Source: Nordella sp. HKS 07 (lineage in GTDB: Bacteria > Pseudomonadota > Alphaproteobacteria > Rhizobiales > Aestuariivirgaceae). Taken from it: a stretch of DNA of 64,000 nucleotides. Position 1 is the stretch's first letter, and the number at the start of each line of letters is the position of its first letter. The translations under genes were made by a program, and so were the position numbers. The DNA lies in NCBI RefSeq assembly GCF_011046735.1, contig NZ_CP049258.1:3676001-3740000 (forward strand), in the 5' to 3' direction. This document shows positions 34,625-43,834 of this stretch, piece by piece. The notes under the pieces are model-generated. The model was not told the origin of the DNA. It searched no databases and saw nothing but the letters and a program-made list of their open reading frames with translations.

Positions 34625-35420
34625 ATGAGGTCAGTCTGCGCGGCGGCTGTAATTGCCTCAGCGATGCTGTGGACAGGATCTGTGCGCGCCGCCGATCTCC
34701 CGCCTTTGGAACCCAAGAGCGATTGGACTTTCGCCATCGCGCCATATCTTTGGGGCGCCGGGCTGAAGGGCAAAATCGGACTATTCGGCCGCGAGCCGAT
34801 TGATGTCGATATGAGCTTTGCCGACATCTTCGACGACCTGAAATTCGGCGGCATGGTGATCGGGGAGGCGCACAACGGGACCTGGGGCGTCTTCACCGAC
34901 CTGCTGTACATCAAGACGGACATCGACGAGATCGATCAAGCGCGAAGTGCTCGGGGTTCCAGCCTCGCTTTCGGCGAATGTCGAAACCGACAGCTTCACC
35001 GGCGCATTGATGGGCGAATATCGCGCGCTGGCGACCGATCGGATGACGTTGGATGTGATGGCCGGCGCGCGCGTGTGGAGTGTCGACAACAACATTTCCG
35101 CGACGCTGAAGGCGAACGAGACTGAGGTGGCGTCATTGAGCGGCAGCGACGGCGACACCTGGGTCGACCCGATGATCGGGATCAAGGCTCGGATCAATAC
35201 GAAATCGCCCTTCTACTTCCAGGCCTGGGGAATGATCGGTGGACTAGGCGTCGGCTCCGACTTCGCCTGGGACGTCCTGGGTGGTGTCGGCTATCAATGG
35301 AATGATACGGTTTCGACTGTCATCGGTTATCGGGCGCTCGGCGTCGACTACGAGAACAGTGGGTTTCAGTATGACGTCATTCAGCATGGCGTCATCGCCG
35401 GCGCGGTCATAAAGTTCTAG
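34625..35420 (+). pseudogene. Outer-membrane protein (beta-barrel) gene with a frameshift
   Basis: A signal peptide (MRSVCAAAVIASAMLW, cleavage after VRA) and DWTFAIAPYLWGAGLKGKIG open a beta-barrel of the type found in alphaproteobacteria. The first frame holds to about 34934. Then homology moves by one base to a frame reading KREVLGVPASLSANVETDSF and later strands to VIAGAVIKF, a typical barrel end with C-terminal phenylalanine. Removing one base in 34934-34946 would restore a 264-residue protein. Alternating hydrophobic strands (WAMIGGLGVGSDFAWDVLGG-like pattern) are clear after the shift. The original function may be a porin-like or surface protein. Confidence 0.75.
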
Positions 35421-35422
35421 TA

Positions 35423-35552
35423 GAGCATCGGCCCTAGAAGCTTGTGGTCGGGCGTGACCCGACCATGCGAAGCGCTTTTCGGATAATCCGATGCGCAATT
35501 CAAAAGAGTTAGAGCGCCGGACCGATTCTATGAGAGTTCCAGGCGCGGAACC
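35423..35552 (+). repeat. Dispersed intergenic repeat, copy B
   Basis: The most complete copy. It has a perfect hairpin GGTCGGG/CCCGACC (35446-35452, 35458-35464), then GAAGCGCTTTTCGGATAATC, the core GATGCGCAATTCAAAAGAG, GAGCGCCGGACCGATTC and TTCCAGGCGCGG. The same blocks appear in copies at 48381 and 56872. Confidence 0.65.
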
Positions 35553-36066
35553 GAGCTGGCCGGCCGTTTGAGGTAAATTCAAAACAACATGAGCTGTATC
35601 GGGGGGCGGCAGGATCTTGTCGGTCTTCGTGGCTGTCTATGCCGCTCGCGACGCGCGAGGCGAGCAAGTCTGCGCCAGGATTACGCTGTATTTGTTCAAT
35701 ACTGCGCGGAGCGTTTTCCATCAGTCGCTTGGATCATGCTGTCGCGCGGGAAACTTCGCATTATGTATCGTAAGGAGATGTGCCGCGCCATGCGCTCGCG
35801 TTGGGGCAGGTCTTCGCCTGATGCAACATTCGTCAGCCAGCTGATCGTTCAGTGTATCGCATGACGCCACTTTCTCAGTTGATGTGAATCAAAATCGCGT
35901 CCTGTTGACGTGTTTTGCTGCCATGCCCGCGAACGGCTTGTATTGTCTGGTACGCGGACTTTAATGGTGGCTGCATCAAGGTCGTCGCTCTCACGCGACT
36001 CTCAATCCTTGCGAAACAATCGTCACAAGTTGACCAACACTCGGTACTTTCAAAGATACGAATGAT
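35553..36066. other. Long intergenic region upstream of the lactate-type permease
   Basis: This 514-bp stretch has short open frames on both strands, but none has a convincing start, family resemblance or codon pattern. Its right part is less GC rich than the neighbouring genes and holds a plausible promoter at 35938-35965. I see no RNA gene. Confidence 0.45.
35938..35965 (+). promoter_or_regulatory. Candidate promoter for the LldP-type permease operon
   Basis: -35 TTGTAT (35938-35943) and -10 TTTAAT (35960-35965) lie 16 bp apart, leaving a leader of about 95 nt before the ATG at 36067. CTGGTACG between them recalls, weakly, the TGGTA half-site of LldR/PdhR-type GntR operators. Confidence 0.35.
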
Positions 36067-37698
36067 ATGCAAATACCTGTCGATTTTCTTCATTGGTCGC
36101 TAGCCTTTCTACCGATCCTTGTCTTGGCATTCCTCCTCGTCCAGCTGCGCTGGACCGCTCAGCAAGCGGGCGCGGCGGGAATCTTCATTGCCGCTCTCAT
36201 TGCCTACTTCATCTTCCGCACACCGCTGGAGACGTTGGCTGTCGCCGGCGCGAAGGGCGTGTGGGATGCGGTCTTCATTCTGTTGGTCATCTGGCCCGCT
36301 CTGTTCCTCTATCAGATCATGAATCAGGCCGGCGGCTATGAGGCGCTGCGCCAGGGCATCACCCGCATGAGCCGCAACGAGCTGTTTGTCATCGTCGCTC
36401 TCGGCTGGGTTTTTGCTTCCTTCCTTCAAGGCATTGACGGCTTCGGGACTCCCATTGCTGTCGTGGCACCTTTGCTCGTCGCTTTCGGCGTGCGCCCTGT
36501 CTATGCGGTGGCTATTCCGATCATCGCGCATATCTGGGCGAAGTTCTTCGGAACGCTTGGTGTCGGCTGGCTCGCCACTTTGCAGGTTGTCGACATCAGC
36601 GAAGTCACGACACTCGCCACCGCCTATCAGTCGGGATTGCTGATCATCATTCAGGCCGTCCTCGGCGGCTTCACCATCGTCTGGATGTACGGACGCTGGC
36701 CGGCCATCCGCCATGCCTGGCCGTTGGTGCTGATCATCGCGGCGATCCAAGGTGTCGGGCAGATGTTCGTCGCGCTGGTGGATCCGGTGCTGGCTGCTTT
36801 CATTCCCGCGACAGCGGCGATGCTGGCGCTCTATCCGCTGTCACGCTGGCCCAGATACGCAAACCCGGCGGTCGATATTGTTGAGCGGCCGGCAATGGCG
36901 ACGAGCCATCTGGAGAATCTCGCCGACAAGACGCCACCGATGGGCCTGGGCATGTCGTTCTTTCCCTACATCCTCCTCACGGTGCTGGCCTTGGGCACGT
37001 CGATGATAGATCCGGTCAAGAATGCCCTCGGCGCCTTCACCTTCGGCCTGCCGTTTCCGGAAGTCACGACCGGCTATGGCGTCACAAGCGCTGCCGTGGC
37101 GCCATATTCGGCCTTGGCGCCGCTGACGCATCCGGGCGCCAGCCTCATCGTCACCTCCCTTGTGACGTGGATCCTCTATCAGATGCGCGGCTACTATGAG
37201 GAGTGGGCGGCGACCGCCAAGGCGAAGCAGAAGGGCGTTCTGCGCGGGTTGTTCGAAAGCGCCGTTCCCGCCTCTGTGCCGATTCTTGCCTTCCTCATCA
37301 TGGCGGGGCTGATGAATCACTCGGGCCAGAACGAAATGCTGGCGCTTGGGATCTCCGCCGTGGCGCCTGCCTATGTCTTCGCCTTCCTGTCGAACGGCAT
37401 TGGCGTCATCGGCGCGTTCACGACCTCGAGCAGCACATCATCGAACGTTCTGTTCTCCGACCTGCAGGTGACATTGGCGCGGCTCAAGGGGCTGCCGGAA
37501 GCAACCATCCTCGCGGCGCAGAGCGCCGGCGGCGCCATCGGCAACGCTATCGCGCCCGCCAACGTGGTGATGGGCGCCAGCACCGCCGGGATCAGCGGGC
37601 AGGAGGGCGCGATTCTTCGCAAGACGCTGCCTTGGACGCTGGCCGCGTTTCTGCTGACCGGCGCGGCGACAGTCGCGCTGGTGTTGTTGGTGAAATAA
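36067..37698 (+). CDS. L-lactate permease (LctP/LldP) family transporter
   Basis: This 543-residue integral membrane protein has about thirteen helices. Conserved family blocks are VFASFLQGIDGFGTPIAVVAP near residues 118-138, WAKFFGTLGVGW, and the C-terminal GVIGAFTTSSSTSSNVLFSDLQ and AAQSAGGAIGNAIAPANVV. Members take up L-lactate, D-lactate or glycolate by proton symport. The ribosome site before the ATG is weak. The gene is followed 12 bp later by a 71-residue membrane protein and then by gamma-glutamyltransferase, an unusual company for a lactate permease and a hint that its substrate may be a different hydroxy or oxo acid. Confidence 0.88.
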   Translation: MQIPVDFLHWSLAFLPILVLAFLLVQLRWTAQQAGAAGIFIAALIAYFIFRTPLETLAVAGAKGVWDAVFILLVIWPALFLYQIMNQAGGYEALRQGITRMSRNELFVIVALGWVFASFLQGIDGFGTPIAVVAPLLVAFGVRPVYAVAIPIIAHIWAKFFGTLGVGWLATLQVVDISEVTTLATAYQSGLLIIIQAVLGGFTIVWMYGRWPAIRHAWPLVLIIAAIQGVGQMFVALVDPVLAAFIPATAAMLALYPLSRWPRYANPAVDIVERPAMATSHLENLADKTPPMGLGMSFFPYILLTVLALGTSMIDPVKNALGAFTFGLPFPEVTTGYGVTSAAVAPYSALAPLTHPGASLIVTSLVTWILYQMRGYYEEWAATAKAKQKGVLRGLFESAVPASVPILAFLIMAGLMNHSGQNEMLALGISAVAPAYVFAFLSNGIGVIGAFTTSSSTSSNVLFSDLQVTLARLKGLPEATILAAQSAGGAIGNAIAPANVVMGASTAGISGQEGAILRKTLPWTLAAFLLTGAATVALVLLVK

Positions 37699-37710
37699 GA
37701 GGGTTCAATC

Positions 37711-37926
37711 ATGAGTGCCTTGTTCAAGAATCCGCTTGCCTATCTCAGCACATCCTTCGTGCTGTTCCTGGTAGCACTTCCGCTCGTCAGCATCGGAACG
37801 ACCAGTGGTCCACGTATTCTCCTGTGGTTGGGGCTCGCCGCGCTCTGCGTCGGCGGCCTCATTCCACCCGTGCAGCGGCTGCTTTTCGCACCCAAGCCGC
37901 CGCCTGCCGCACCATCTCATGACTAA
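37711..37926 (+). CDS. Small two-helix membrane protein of unknown function
   Basis: This 71-residue protein has two clear transmembrane helices (LAYLSTSFVLFLVALPLVSIG, and ILLWLGLAALCVGGLIPP) and a short proline-rich tail. I do not recognise the family. It starts 12 bp after the permease stop, has GAGGGTTC upstream, and ends 36 bp before the gamma-glutamyltransferase. Position and size suggest an accessory subunit or regulator of the permease, but that is inference only. Confidence 0.65.
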   Translation: MSALFKNPLAYLSTSFVLFLVALPLVSIGTTSGPRILLWLGLAALCVGGLIPPVQRLLFAPKPPPAAPSHD

Positions 37927-37962
37927 GAGTGCGTTCTAGTCTAAAGCAGAAAGAAGATTGTA

Positions 37963-39622
37963 ATGAGTCATCCAAATGGTCCCCGGACCGGGCGTCCCCC
38001 CGTCCTTGCCCCGCGCGGTATGGTGAGCACGCCGCATTATCTTGCCTCGGCATCCGGTCTTGAAGCCCTGCGGCGCGGTGGCAGCGCCGTCGACGCGGCG
38101 ATTGCCGCGAACGCAACGCTTTGCGTCGTCTATCCGCACATGGCGGGTCTGGGCGGAGACGGCTTCTGGCTCATCGCCGGACCGGGCACGGGCGGCGTTC
38201 AGGCACTGGAGGCCAGCGGACCCGCCGCCCAAATGGCGACACGCGACTACTACCGCAAGCATGGCTGCACCGGGCAGATTCCGGCCCGTGGTCCCCTGGC
38301 CGCGCTCACCGTGCCCGGCGCCGTCGACGGATGGCGCGTGGCGCATGAGCGCCATGGCCGGCTGCCATGGGCGAGCCTGTTCGCCGACGCCATCGAATAT
38401 GCGCGTAATGGAATTGCCATTACCCGCTCGCTCGCCGATTGGATCGCCGCCGATGAGTCGATCCTCAGGCAATATCCAGAGACCGCCCGCATCTTCCTGC
38501 CGGAGGGGCAGGCGCTGCGCGAAGGCGCTCGTCTCGTGCAGGCCGAACTGGCCCACACGCTCGAGCAACTGGCGGCTTCGGGCGCGCGCGGGCTTCTATG
38601 AGGGACCGATCGCCGAGCGCATCTGCAAGGCGCTTGCTCCGGCCGGCTCTCCGCTAAGTCCGGACGATTTCGCCAGCTACCAGGCACGCTGGGTCAAGCC
38701 GATTTCGACCACCTATCGCGGATACTCCGTGGCGCAGATGCCGCCGAGCACGCAAGGCTTCGCGGCATTGCAGATCCTGAATCTGCTGGAAGGCTTCGAC
38801 GTCGCGGCCTGGGGTGATGGCACCGCGGACTACTATCATCACATGGTGGAGGCGGTGAAAGTCGCATTCGCCGATCGCGACGAATGGTTGACGGATCCGG
38901 AATTCGTCGACATCCCGCTCGACAAGCTGTTGTCCAAGGACTACGCGGCCGCCCGCCGCAAGCTGATCAGCGCCAGGCGGGCGCTTGCCGGCGCCAGCGT
39001 GGAACCGGGCCTGCGCTATGGCACGAAGTTCGACCGCCGCTCACCCGATGGCGACACGGTGTATTTCTGCGCTACCGATTCGAGCGGGCTTGTCGTCTCC
39101 AAGATCCAGTCGATCTATCACGACTTCGGCTCGGCCGTGATGGGCGGCGATACCGGTATTGTCATGCAGAACCGCGGAAGCTTCTTCTCGCTCGACGAGA
39201 AGCATCCGAACCGGCTCGAACCTGGCAAGCGCACCTTCCACACCATCATTCCCGCGATGATGCTCGAGAACGACGAACCGGTTCTGGCTTACGGCACCAT
39301 GGGCGGCGAAGGCCAGCCGCAGACGCAGGCCGCCATGCTGACGCGTCTGGTCGATTTCGGCTACGACGTGCAGCAGGCGATCGAAGCGCCGCGCTGGCTC
39401 ATGGGCCGCACCTGGGGCATGGAATCGCGCGACCTGTGGCTCGAGTCCGACATCTCCGACGAAACGGCGCGCGAATTGCGGCTGCGCGGACAGCCGGTCA
39501 AGATCGTCGGCCGCTGGGACGGAACGCTGGGGCATGCCCAGGCGATCCGTATCCATCGGAAGACCGGCCTGTTCGAAGGCGGCGCCGACCCGCGCGGCGA
39601 CGGCGCGGCGATGGGTTACTAA
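37963..39622 (+). pseudogene. ggt: Gamma-glutamyltransferase gene with a frameshift
   Basis: Frame 1 encodes residues 1-209 of a gamma-glutamyltransferase (GMVSTPHYLASASGLEALRRGGSAVDAAIAAN), and stops at TGA 38599-38601. The rest of the protein continues one base out of frame: GFYEGPIAERICKALAP onward to the end at 39622. Removing one G from the GGG at 38590-38592 joins both parts into 552 residues. The autoprocessing threonine is retained in GDTVYFCATDSSG, and the glycine-rich MGGEGQPQTQAAM loop near the C-terminus is intact. As written, neither part alone would be active. There is no evident export signal, so a cytosolic GGT-like enzyme is likely if the frameshift is an error. Confidence 0.8.
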
Positions 39623-39699
39623 ACACACCGATGAACAGCGGGAGCGTCGCCATGGCGGCGCTCCCGGACCGGTGAAAATTCGACAGGAATTCTGGGCAC

Positions 39700-40896
39700 A
39701 TGCAGGATGTAATCGGCGATCGTAAGCGCGAGCGGCTTCTGTTTCTATTGGCCGCGGCCACTTTCATCATTTTCTTTCAGGCTTACATGGTGGCGCCGAT
39801 CATGCCGGCGCTGTCGGGTATCTTTGCAGCACCGATCGAGACGGTCGGACTCATCATACCGGCCTATCTGATCCCCTATGGGATCGCGACCGTCGCTTAT
39901 GGTTTGCTGGCCGACCGGCTCGGCATAGAGCGCGTGATGTGCCTGTCGCTCGCGGTATTCTCGGTCCTTACCGTGCTCACCGCGACGGCCCAGTCAATCG
40001 AACAGCTCGCTCTCTGGCGGATTGCCACCGGACTTGGCGCGAGCGGCGTGGTACCGCTTGCATTGGCATTGGTCGGCCGATTGTATCCTTACGAGCAGCG
40101 TGGCCGACCGCTCGGCTGGCTCTTCGGCGCAATGGCCCGCGGCATGGCATTTGGCTCGCCCTTCGGTGCGATGCTCGTGCCGTTCATTGGCTGGCAAGGC
40201 TTGTTTTTAGCCGTCGGAGCCGCGGGCGGAGCGCTCCTTCTCGTCCTCCTGCCGCTGCGCTCCACGATCGCCGCGACGGTTCAGCCGGTGCGCGGCACCC
40301 TCGGAGATTTGTTGCGCGCCTATAAAGACCTGATCGGGACGCCGCGCGGGCAGCGCACCTACTTCTATGTCCTGGTCAACTCCATATTCCATTCCGGCGT
40401 ATTCACCTGGCTCGGGGTGTATCTCGAGCGGCGATACGGCCTCGGGCCGGTAGGCATCGGCTTGGCGCTTCTCGGCTATGGCGTACCCGGCTTGCTGCTG
40501 GGGCCGGTGATCGGCCGGATGGCGGATCGCTGGGGCCGCGCCCGCCTTATTCCCTTGGGACTCATTCTGAGCGCCATTGGAGCGTTGCTCCTGACGCTCG
40601 ACTTCCCGATCCTGCTCGCCCCTGTCGTCGCGATGATCCTGTCCTTGGGCTATGACATGACCCAGCCGCTTTTTGCCGGGATCGTGACCTCGCTTGGGGG
40701 GGGGCAGGCGATGGGCCTGAATGTGTTCACGCTTTTTGTCGGATTCGGACTCGGAAGCCTCATCTTCGGCTGGCTGCTGCGCTTTGAGTTTGGAACCGCG
40801 CTCGCCATTTTCGCGGGGGTCGAGCTTGCATTGGCCGCGGCGTCCTTTGCTCTGTTCCGGTCCGAAATGCCGCCGCGCGCGGCCGAGCGCGCTTGA
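39700..40896 (+). CDS. MFS transporter
   Basis: The product has 398 residues with twelve helices. The loop between helices 2 and 3 has GLLADRLGIERVM, the standard MFS G-x-x-x-D-R-x-G motif, and GRMADRWGRARLIPLG repeats it after helix 8. RIATGLGASGVVPLALALVG is characteristic of the drug:H+ antiporter-1 group, so efflux of a small molecule is the default prediction. It lies 77 bp after the gamma-glutamyltransferase gene in the same direction and ends 14 bp before the convergent IclR gene. A co-transported catabolic substrate cannot be excluded. Confidence 0.88.
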   Translation: MQDVIGDRKRERLLFLLAAATFIIFFQAYMVAPIMPALSGIFAAPIETVGLIIPAYLIPYGIATVAYGLLADRLGIERVMCLSLAVFSVLTVLTATAQSIEQLALWRIATGLGASGVVPLALALVGRLYPYEQRGRPLGWLFGAMARGMAFGSPFGAMLVPFIGWQGLFLAVGAAGGALLLVLLPLRSTIAATVQPVRGTLGDLLRAYKDLIGTPRGQRTYFYVLVNSIFHSGVFTWLGVYLERRYGLGPVGIGLALLGYGVPGLLLGPVIGRMADRWGRARLIPLGLILSAIGALLLTLDFPILLAPVVAMILSLGYDMTQPLFAGIVTSLGGGQAMGLNVFTLFVGFGLGSLIFGWLLRFEFGTALAIFAGVELALAAASFALFRSEMPPRAAERA

Positions 40897-40910
40897 GAGC
40901 GATCTGGTGA

Positions 40911-41792
40911 TCAGGCGTGCAGCAGCGGCCGCTTGGGCTCGTTGAGCGCACCGCCCATCGCTTCGGTGATGCGGCTGGCCGCATTGAAAGCGAGGGCGGC
41001 CGCGTCCTCGAACGGCACGACGACGTGATTGCTGGTCAGAAAAGGCATGGTTAGCGCGGCCAGCGACCGCCCTTGCGCGTTCAGGATTGGGAAGCTGAGA
41101 TCGATGACGCCGTGCACCACTTCTCCCTCGATCAGCTCGTAGCCGTGCACCTGAATGTCGGCGATGCGCTTGCGGCAAGAGGCCAGCCACTCGGGCGGCT
41201 CGAGGGCAAGGGCAACGGCCTCGCTGAAGAACCACTCCCGGACCTCCGGTGGCTGGAACGCCACGATGGTGCGCCCGGACGCGCCATGGACGGCGGGGCT
41301 CGCGGCCCCCACGCGCAGCCTGATGGCGATCGGCGCCGGGCTGTCGACCTGCGCCACGATGCGCTGGTTGAGCCCGTCCAGCACCGCCATGTGGCAGGCC
41401 TGGGAGGCCTCGAGGGCCAACGCGTTCATGATCGGCTGTGCTGCGTCCACCAGGCGCCGATACGGCGGGAACTTCGTCGCCAGCCCGAACAGCTGGGTCG
41501 ACAGCACCAGTGCTTCCTCGCCCGGCGGCCGCACGATATAGCCGCGCCTTTCGAGGGCGAGCACGACGCGATAGACCTCCTGCAGCGAGCGGCCGAGACG
41601 CTGGGCGATCTGGCTGGGCGTTATCGGGGAGTGGAGCGACGCCATCAATTCGAGAACGTCGAGGCCCTTTTCGAGGGCCGGCACGGCATAGTCCCGCCTG
41701 CCGTCGGTGCCAACCGGCGTCACTACGGACGTCTTCTTCGGCGGCGCTGTCTTGCGCTTCCTGGCGCTTTTATCTTGAGCCGCCTTCGCCAT
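40911..41792 (-). CDS. IclR-family transcriptional regulator
   Basis: The product has 293 residues with a lysine-rich N-terminal tail (KSARKRKTAPPKK). The winged helix lies at about residues 40-105 (PSQIAQRLGRSLQEVYRVVLALERRGYIV), and the effector domain follows to about 280, with HMAVLDGLNQRIVAQVDSP and VHGASGRTIVAF. It differs strongly from the IclR at 7958. It is the last gene of a leftward set after the lactonase (13-bp gap) and probably controls this lactonase and perhaps the convergent MFS or the lactate-type permease cluster. Confidence 0.9.
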   Translation of the reverse strand: MAKAAQDKSARKRKTAPPKKTSVVTPVGTDGRRDYAVPALEKGLDVLELMASLHSPITPSQIAQRLGRSLQEVYRVVLALERRGYIVRPPGEEALVLSTQLFGLATKFPPYRRLVDAAQPIMNALALEASQACHMAVLDGLNQRIVAQVDSPAPIAIRLRVGAASPAVHGASGRTIVAFQPPEVREWFFSEAVALALEPPEWLASCRKRIADIQVHGYELIEGEVVHGVIDLSFPILNAQGRSLAALTMPFLTSNHVVVPFEDAAALAFNAASRITEAMGGALNEPKRPLLHA

Positions 41793-41805
41793 TCCGGCTT
41801 CTCAC

Positions 41806-42849
41806 CTACTCCCAAAGCATCAACCAGCCGGCACCGGCGCAGTCGAACAGGGGATGGGCGCCGGACGGGCGTCCCTGGTCGAGCGACAGCGCTCTCACCG
41901 CGGACGAGTCCCATCCGGCAACGAGGACATGATCCGCGGTGGCCAGCAGATGCTGTGGCCAGGCGACGGTGGTGTCGAGCTCCGACACGAGCTGCGGCGA
42001 TGCTCCGCTCACATCGAATGTAGTGATCGTATCGTAGCCGCGATTGGCGAAATAAACGAAACGGCCGTCGGGCGAGCGCTGGATGTCGCCCGGGTAATTC
42101 CGCTCGTGGCGCGTTCTGGCGGGCCCGGTTCGCCGCGTGCTGGCAACATTCGCCCAATCTTCTGGGGCATCTCCCGGACGCCCGACGAGCAGGCTGGATC
42201 CGAGTTCGCCGCTGATTGCCAGCCGGCCGTCGGGCAGCATGACGCCGTGCCGAGGCCCGGCCCCGGCGGGGACGCGGGTCCGGCGTGTTTCCTTCAGTGC
42301 GGCGGCGTCGGCACGGGATTGATCTATGGAAAATTCGCGCACGAGATCGGCGCCGAGGTCGATGACGAACAATGTGTCGTCGACGAAGAAGAGCTGATGG
42401 GGATGGGCGTCCTCCTGCCGCGCGGTCTCAGGCCCGCTTCCCTTGAGCCTGAGCAGATCGACCTCCCCGTCGAAGCCGCCCTTGTCGTCGAGGCGCTGTA
42501 TTCCGATCGTGCTGCTGCCGTAATTGGCAAACAGAAGAAACCGCCCCTTGGGATCGGCCACGATATGGCAGGGTTCGCCGCCTTCGCTCGATTTCTCTCC
42601 GAGGGTCGCGGCACCCGCCGCTTCGAGGCGCCAGGCGTGAATATCGCCTTCGTCGTCCACGCGCGACGTGCCATAGACCACGGGCAGGCTCGGATGGCGG
42701 GCAAGACTGGACAGCTGGTTCACCGTCGCGAGCTGCGTCGAGCGCCACTGGCCGTCATCCTGGACCCAGCGGATCAGCCCATGCTCGCGCCCCGTCCCGC
42801 GCGAGGCGACGAGAAGCGCCTGACCGGGGGCAAGTTCGAAATTCGACAT
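41806..42849 (-). CDS. Lactonase-type beta-propeller protein (YbhE/6-phosphogluconolactonase fold)
   Basis: The product has 347 residues that repeat about seven blades of roughly 45 residues. Typical blade sentences are HIVADPKGRFLLFANYGSST, EDAHPHQLFFVDDTLFVIDLG, and RSPDGRFVYFANRGYDTI. This is the PF10282 family that includes bacterial 6-phosphogluconolactonase PgL (YbhE) and other lactonases, so it may open a sugar lactone. There is no signal peptide, which places it in the cytoplasm. It lies 19 bp after a decayed racemase-like gene and 13 bp before the IclR gene. Confidence 0.8.
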   Translation of the reverse strand: MSNFELAPGQALLVASRGTGREHGLIRWVQDDGQWRSTQLATVNQLSSLARHPSLPVVYGTSRVDDEGDIHAWRLEAAGAATLGEKSSEGGEPCHIVADPKGRFLLFANYGSSTIGIQRLDDKGGFDGEVDLLRLKGSGPETARQEDAHPHQLFFVDDTLFVIDLGADLVREFSIDQSRADAAALKETRRTRVPAGAGPRHGVMLPDGRLAISGELGSSLLVGRPGDAPEDWANVASTRRTGPARTRHERNYPGDIQRSPDGRFVYFANRGYDTITTFDVSGASPQLVSELDTTVAWPQHLLATADHVLVAGWDSSAVRALSLDQGRPSGAHPLFDCAGAGWLMLWE

Positions 42850-42868
42850 CTTCTCTCTCCGCTATAGG

Positions 42869-43520
42869 TCACTCGGACGCGCCCGGACCGAATCCATCCC
42901 AACGCTCGACCACCATACCATCGCGCATAATGCTGGCGCGGCGCAACATGGCAAAGACCATGCACACATGGTTGGGGAAGATCTCGAGCCGCATTCCCAC
43001 CGGCAAGGCTGTTGGCTCGCCGGCGCCATGCCAGCGCAGCCAGCCGTGCTCCTCCGACATGCGTTCGATCACCCAGCCGGGCCCGTTGACGATGAGGCCC
43101 ATCCCCGGATAGGCGTCGCGGCGCGCCATAGCCGGATCGAGATCGGTGCTGAGCGATTTCGAGCCGGCGTCGATGCTGGCGCGCCCCGCTCCGGATGGCT
43201 GACGACCGTCGCCATCACGCGAATGACCGTCGTCTCCAGCGTCGCATTGCCGAGCGCGATCTGTCCTACATCGTTGAAGGCATAGATGCCCGGTCGGATC
43301 TGCGTGAAGCCGGGCACGTGGGCGACCAGGCGTGCCGACGCCGATGCGCCGAGCAACACGACGAGTAGCGGTACGCCTCTGGCCCGGATGACCTTGGCGA
43401 TCTCGACCATCAGCATGCCGGCGGCTACTGCGGAAGCCCCGATAATAATCGGCGGCGCGATCCGGATGCGCGATGGCGATGCGCTTCTTTTCCTGCGCGC
43501 GGGCAGGGAGCGCCGTCCAC
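42869..43520 (-). pseudogene. D-threonine aldolase/alanine racemase-like (DSD1 family) gene remnant
   Basis: Two frames carry consecutive parts of one protein. In the first, upstream part, GMLMVEIAKVIRARGVPLLV, then PGFTQIRPGIYAFNDVGQIA and VMATVVSHPE resemble the middle of D-threonine aldolase/D-serine dehydratase-like enzymes. One frame change near 43190 leads to ASIDAGSKSLSTDL, YPGMGLIVN, then EEHGWLRW and GMRLEIFPNHVCMVF with the zinc-binding histidine and cysteine of the C-terminus, ending at 42869. The N-terminal PLP-binding half (about 170 residues) is missing. The gene is therefore dead in two ways. It lies just upstream of the lactonase gene. Confidence 0.75.
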
Positions 43521-43579
43521 GCGAAGCCTGAGATGGCGATGCCCGCCCCCGACAGTTTCATCAGATCTCGACAAGGCAC
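43475..43579 (-). pseudogene. Fragment of an ABC-type substrate-binding protein N-terminus
   Basis: A short leftward frame begins DLMKLSGAGIAISGFAWTAL, followed by PARAQEKKRIAIAHP. This is a twin-arginine-like signal sequence and the first strand typical of ABC_sub_bind (PF04392) proteins (usually RRRDFL..., AQAKRIAI). It ends after about 35 codons, where D-threonine aldolase sequence begins, so it is a stub left by recombination. The start and exact limits are approximate. Confidence 0.5.
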
Positions 43580-43725
43580 GCGGCAGTTTGGTCACCATCG
43601 GCGATGACCCCGACAAGGCCGCCGATCTCATCGCGCATATCGTCAGCGACGAGGCGGCAACAATCTGCGGTCAATTCCTCTGGATCGAGAACGGGCTGCG
43701 GCGACCGCTGCCGAGCTGGTGGAAC
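43564..43725 (+). pseudogene. C-terminal remnant of an SDR oxidoreductase
   Basis: On the plus strand the frame reads TIGDDPDKAADLIAHIVSDE, then AATICGQFLWIENGLRRPLPSW. This matches the last helix and the tail of a classical SDR (SDEAA, xxGQ, followed by a short hydrophobic end). No catalytic or cofactor region precedes it, since sequence to the left is the ABC stub on the other strand. It is a dead fragment and marks, with its neighbours, a recombination scar between the lactonase operon and the binding-protein gene. Confidence 0.5.
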
Positions 43726-43834
43726 GGTATCGAGGTCCAGCCTGGCGATTCGCCGGGGCCCGATTGTCTTTCGACCTCGAAAGTGGCACCTTTATCAAAA
43801 ATGAATGGGGGCGCATTGCGAATTGGGAGGTAGC

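Noticed and set aside
35589-35864. A 91-codon frame upstream of the lactate-type permease
   Set aside because: No ribosome site, Arg/Ser/Cys-rich composition and no family resemblance. Another frame over the same bases is equally open.
37920-37960. Possible fifth copy of the dispersed repeat (TTCTAGTCTAA, also near 3833)
   Set aside because: Only an 11-base similarity, without the GATGCGCAA core or other blocks.
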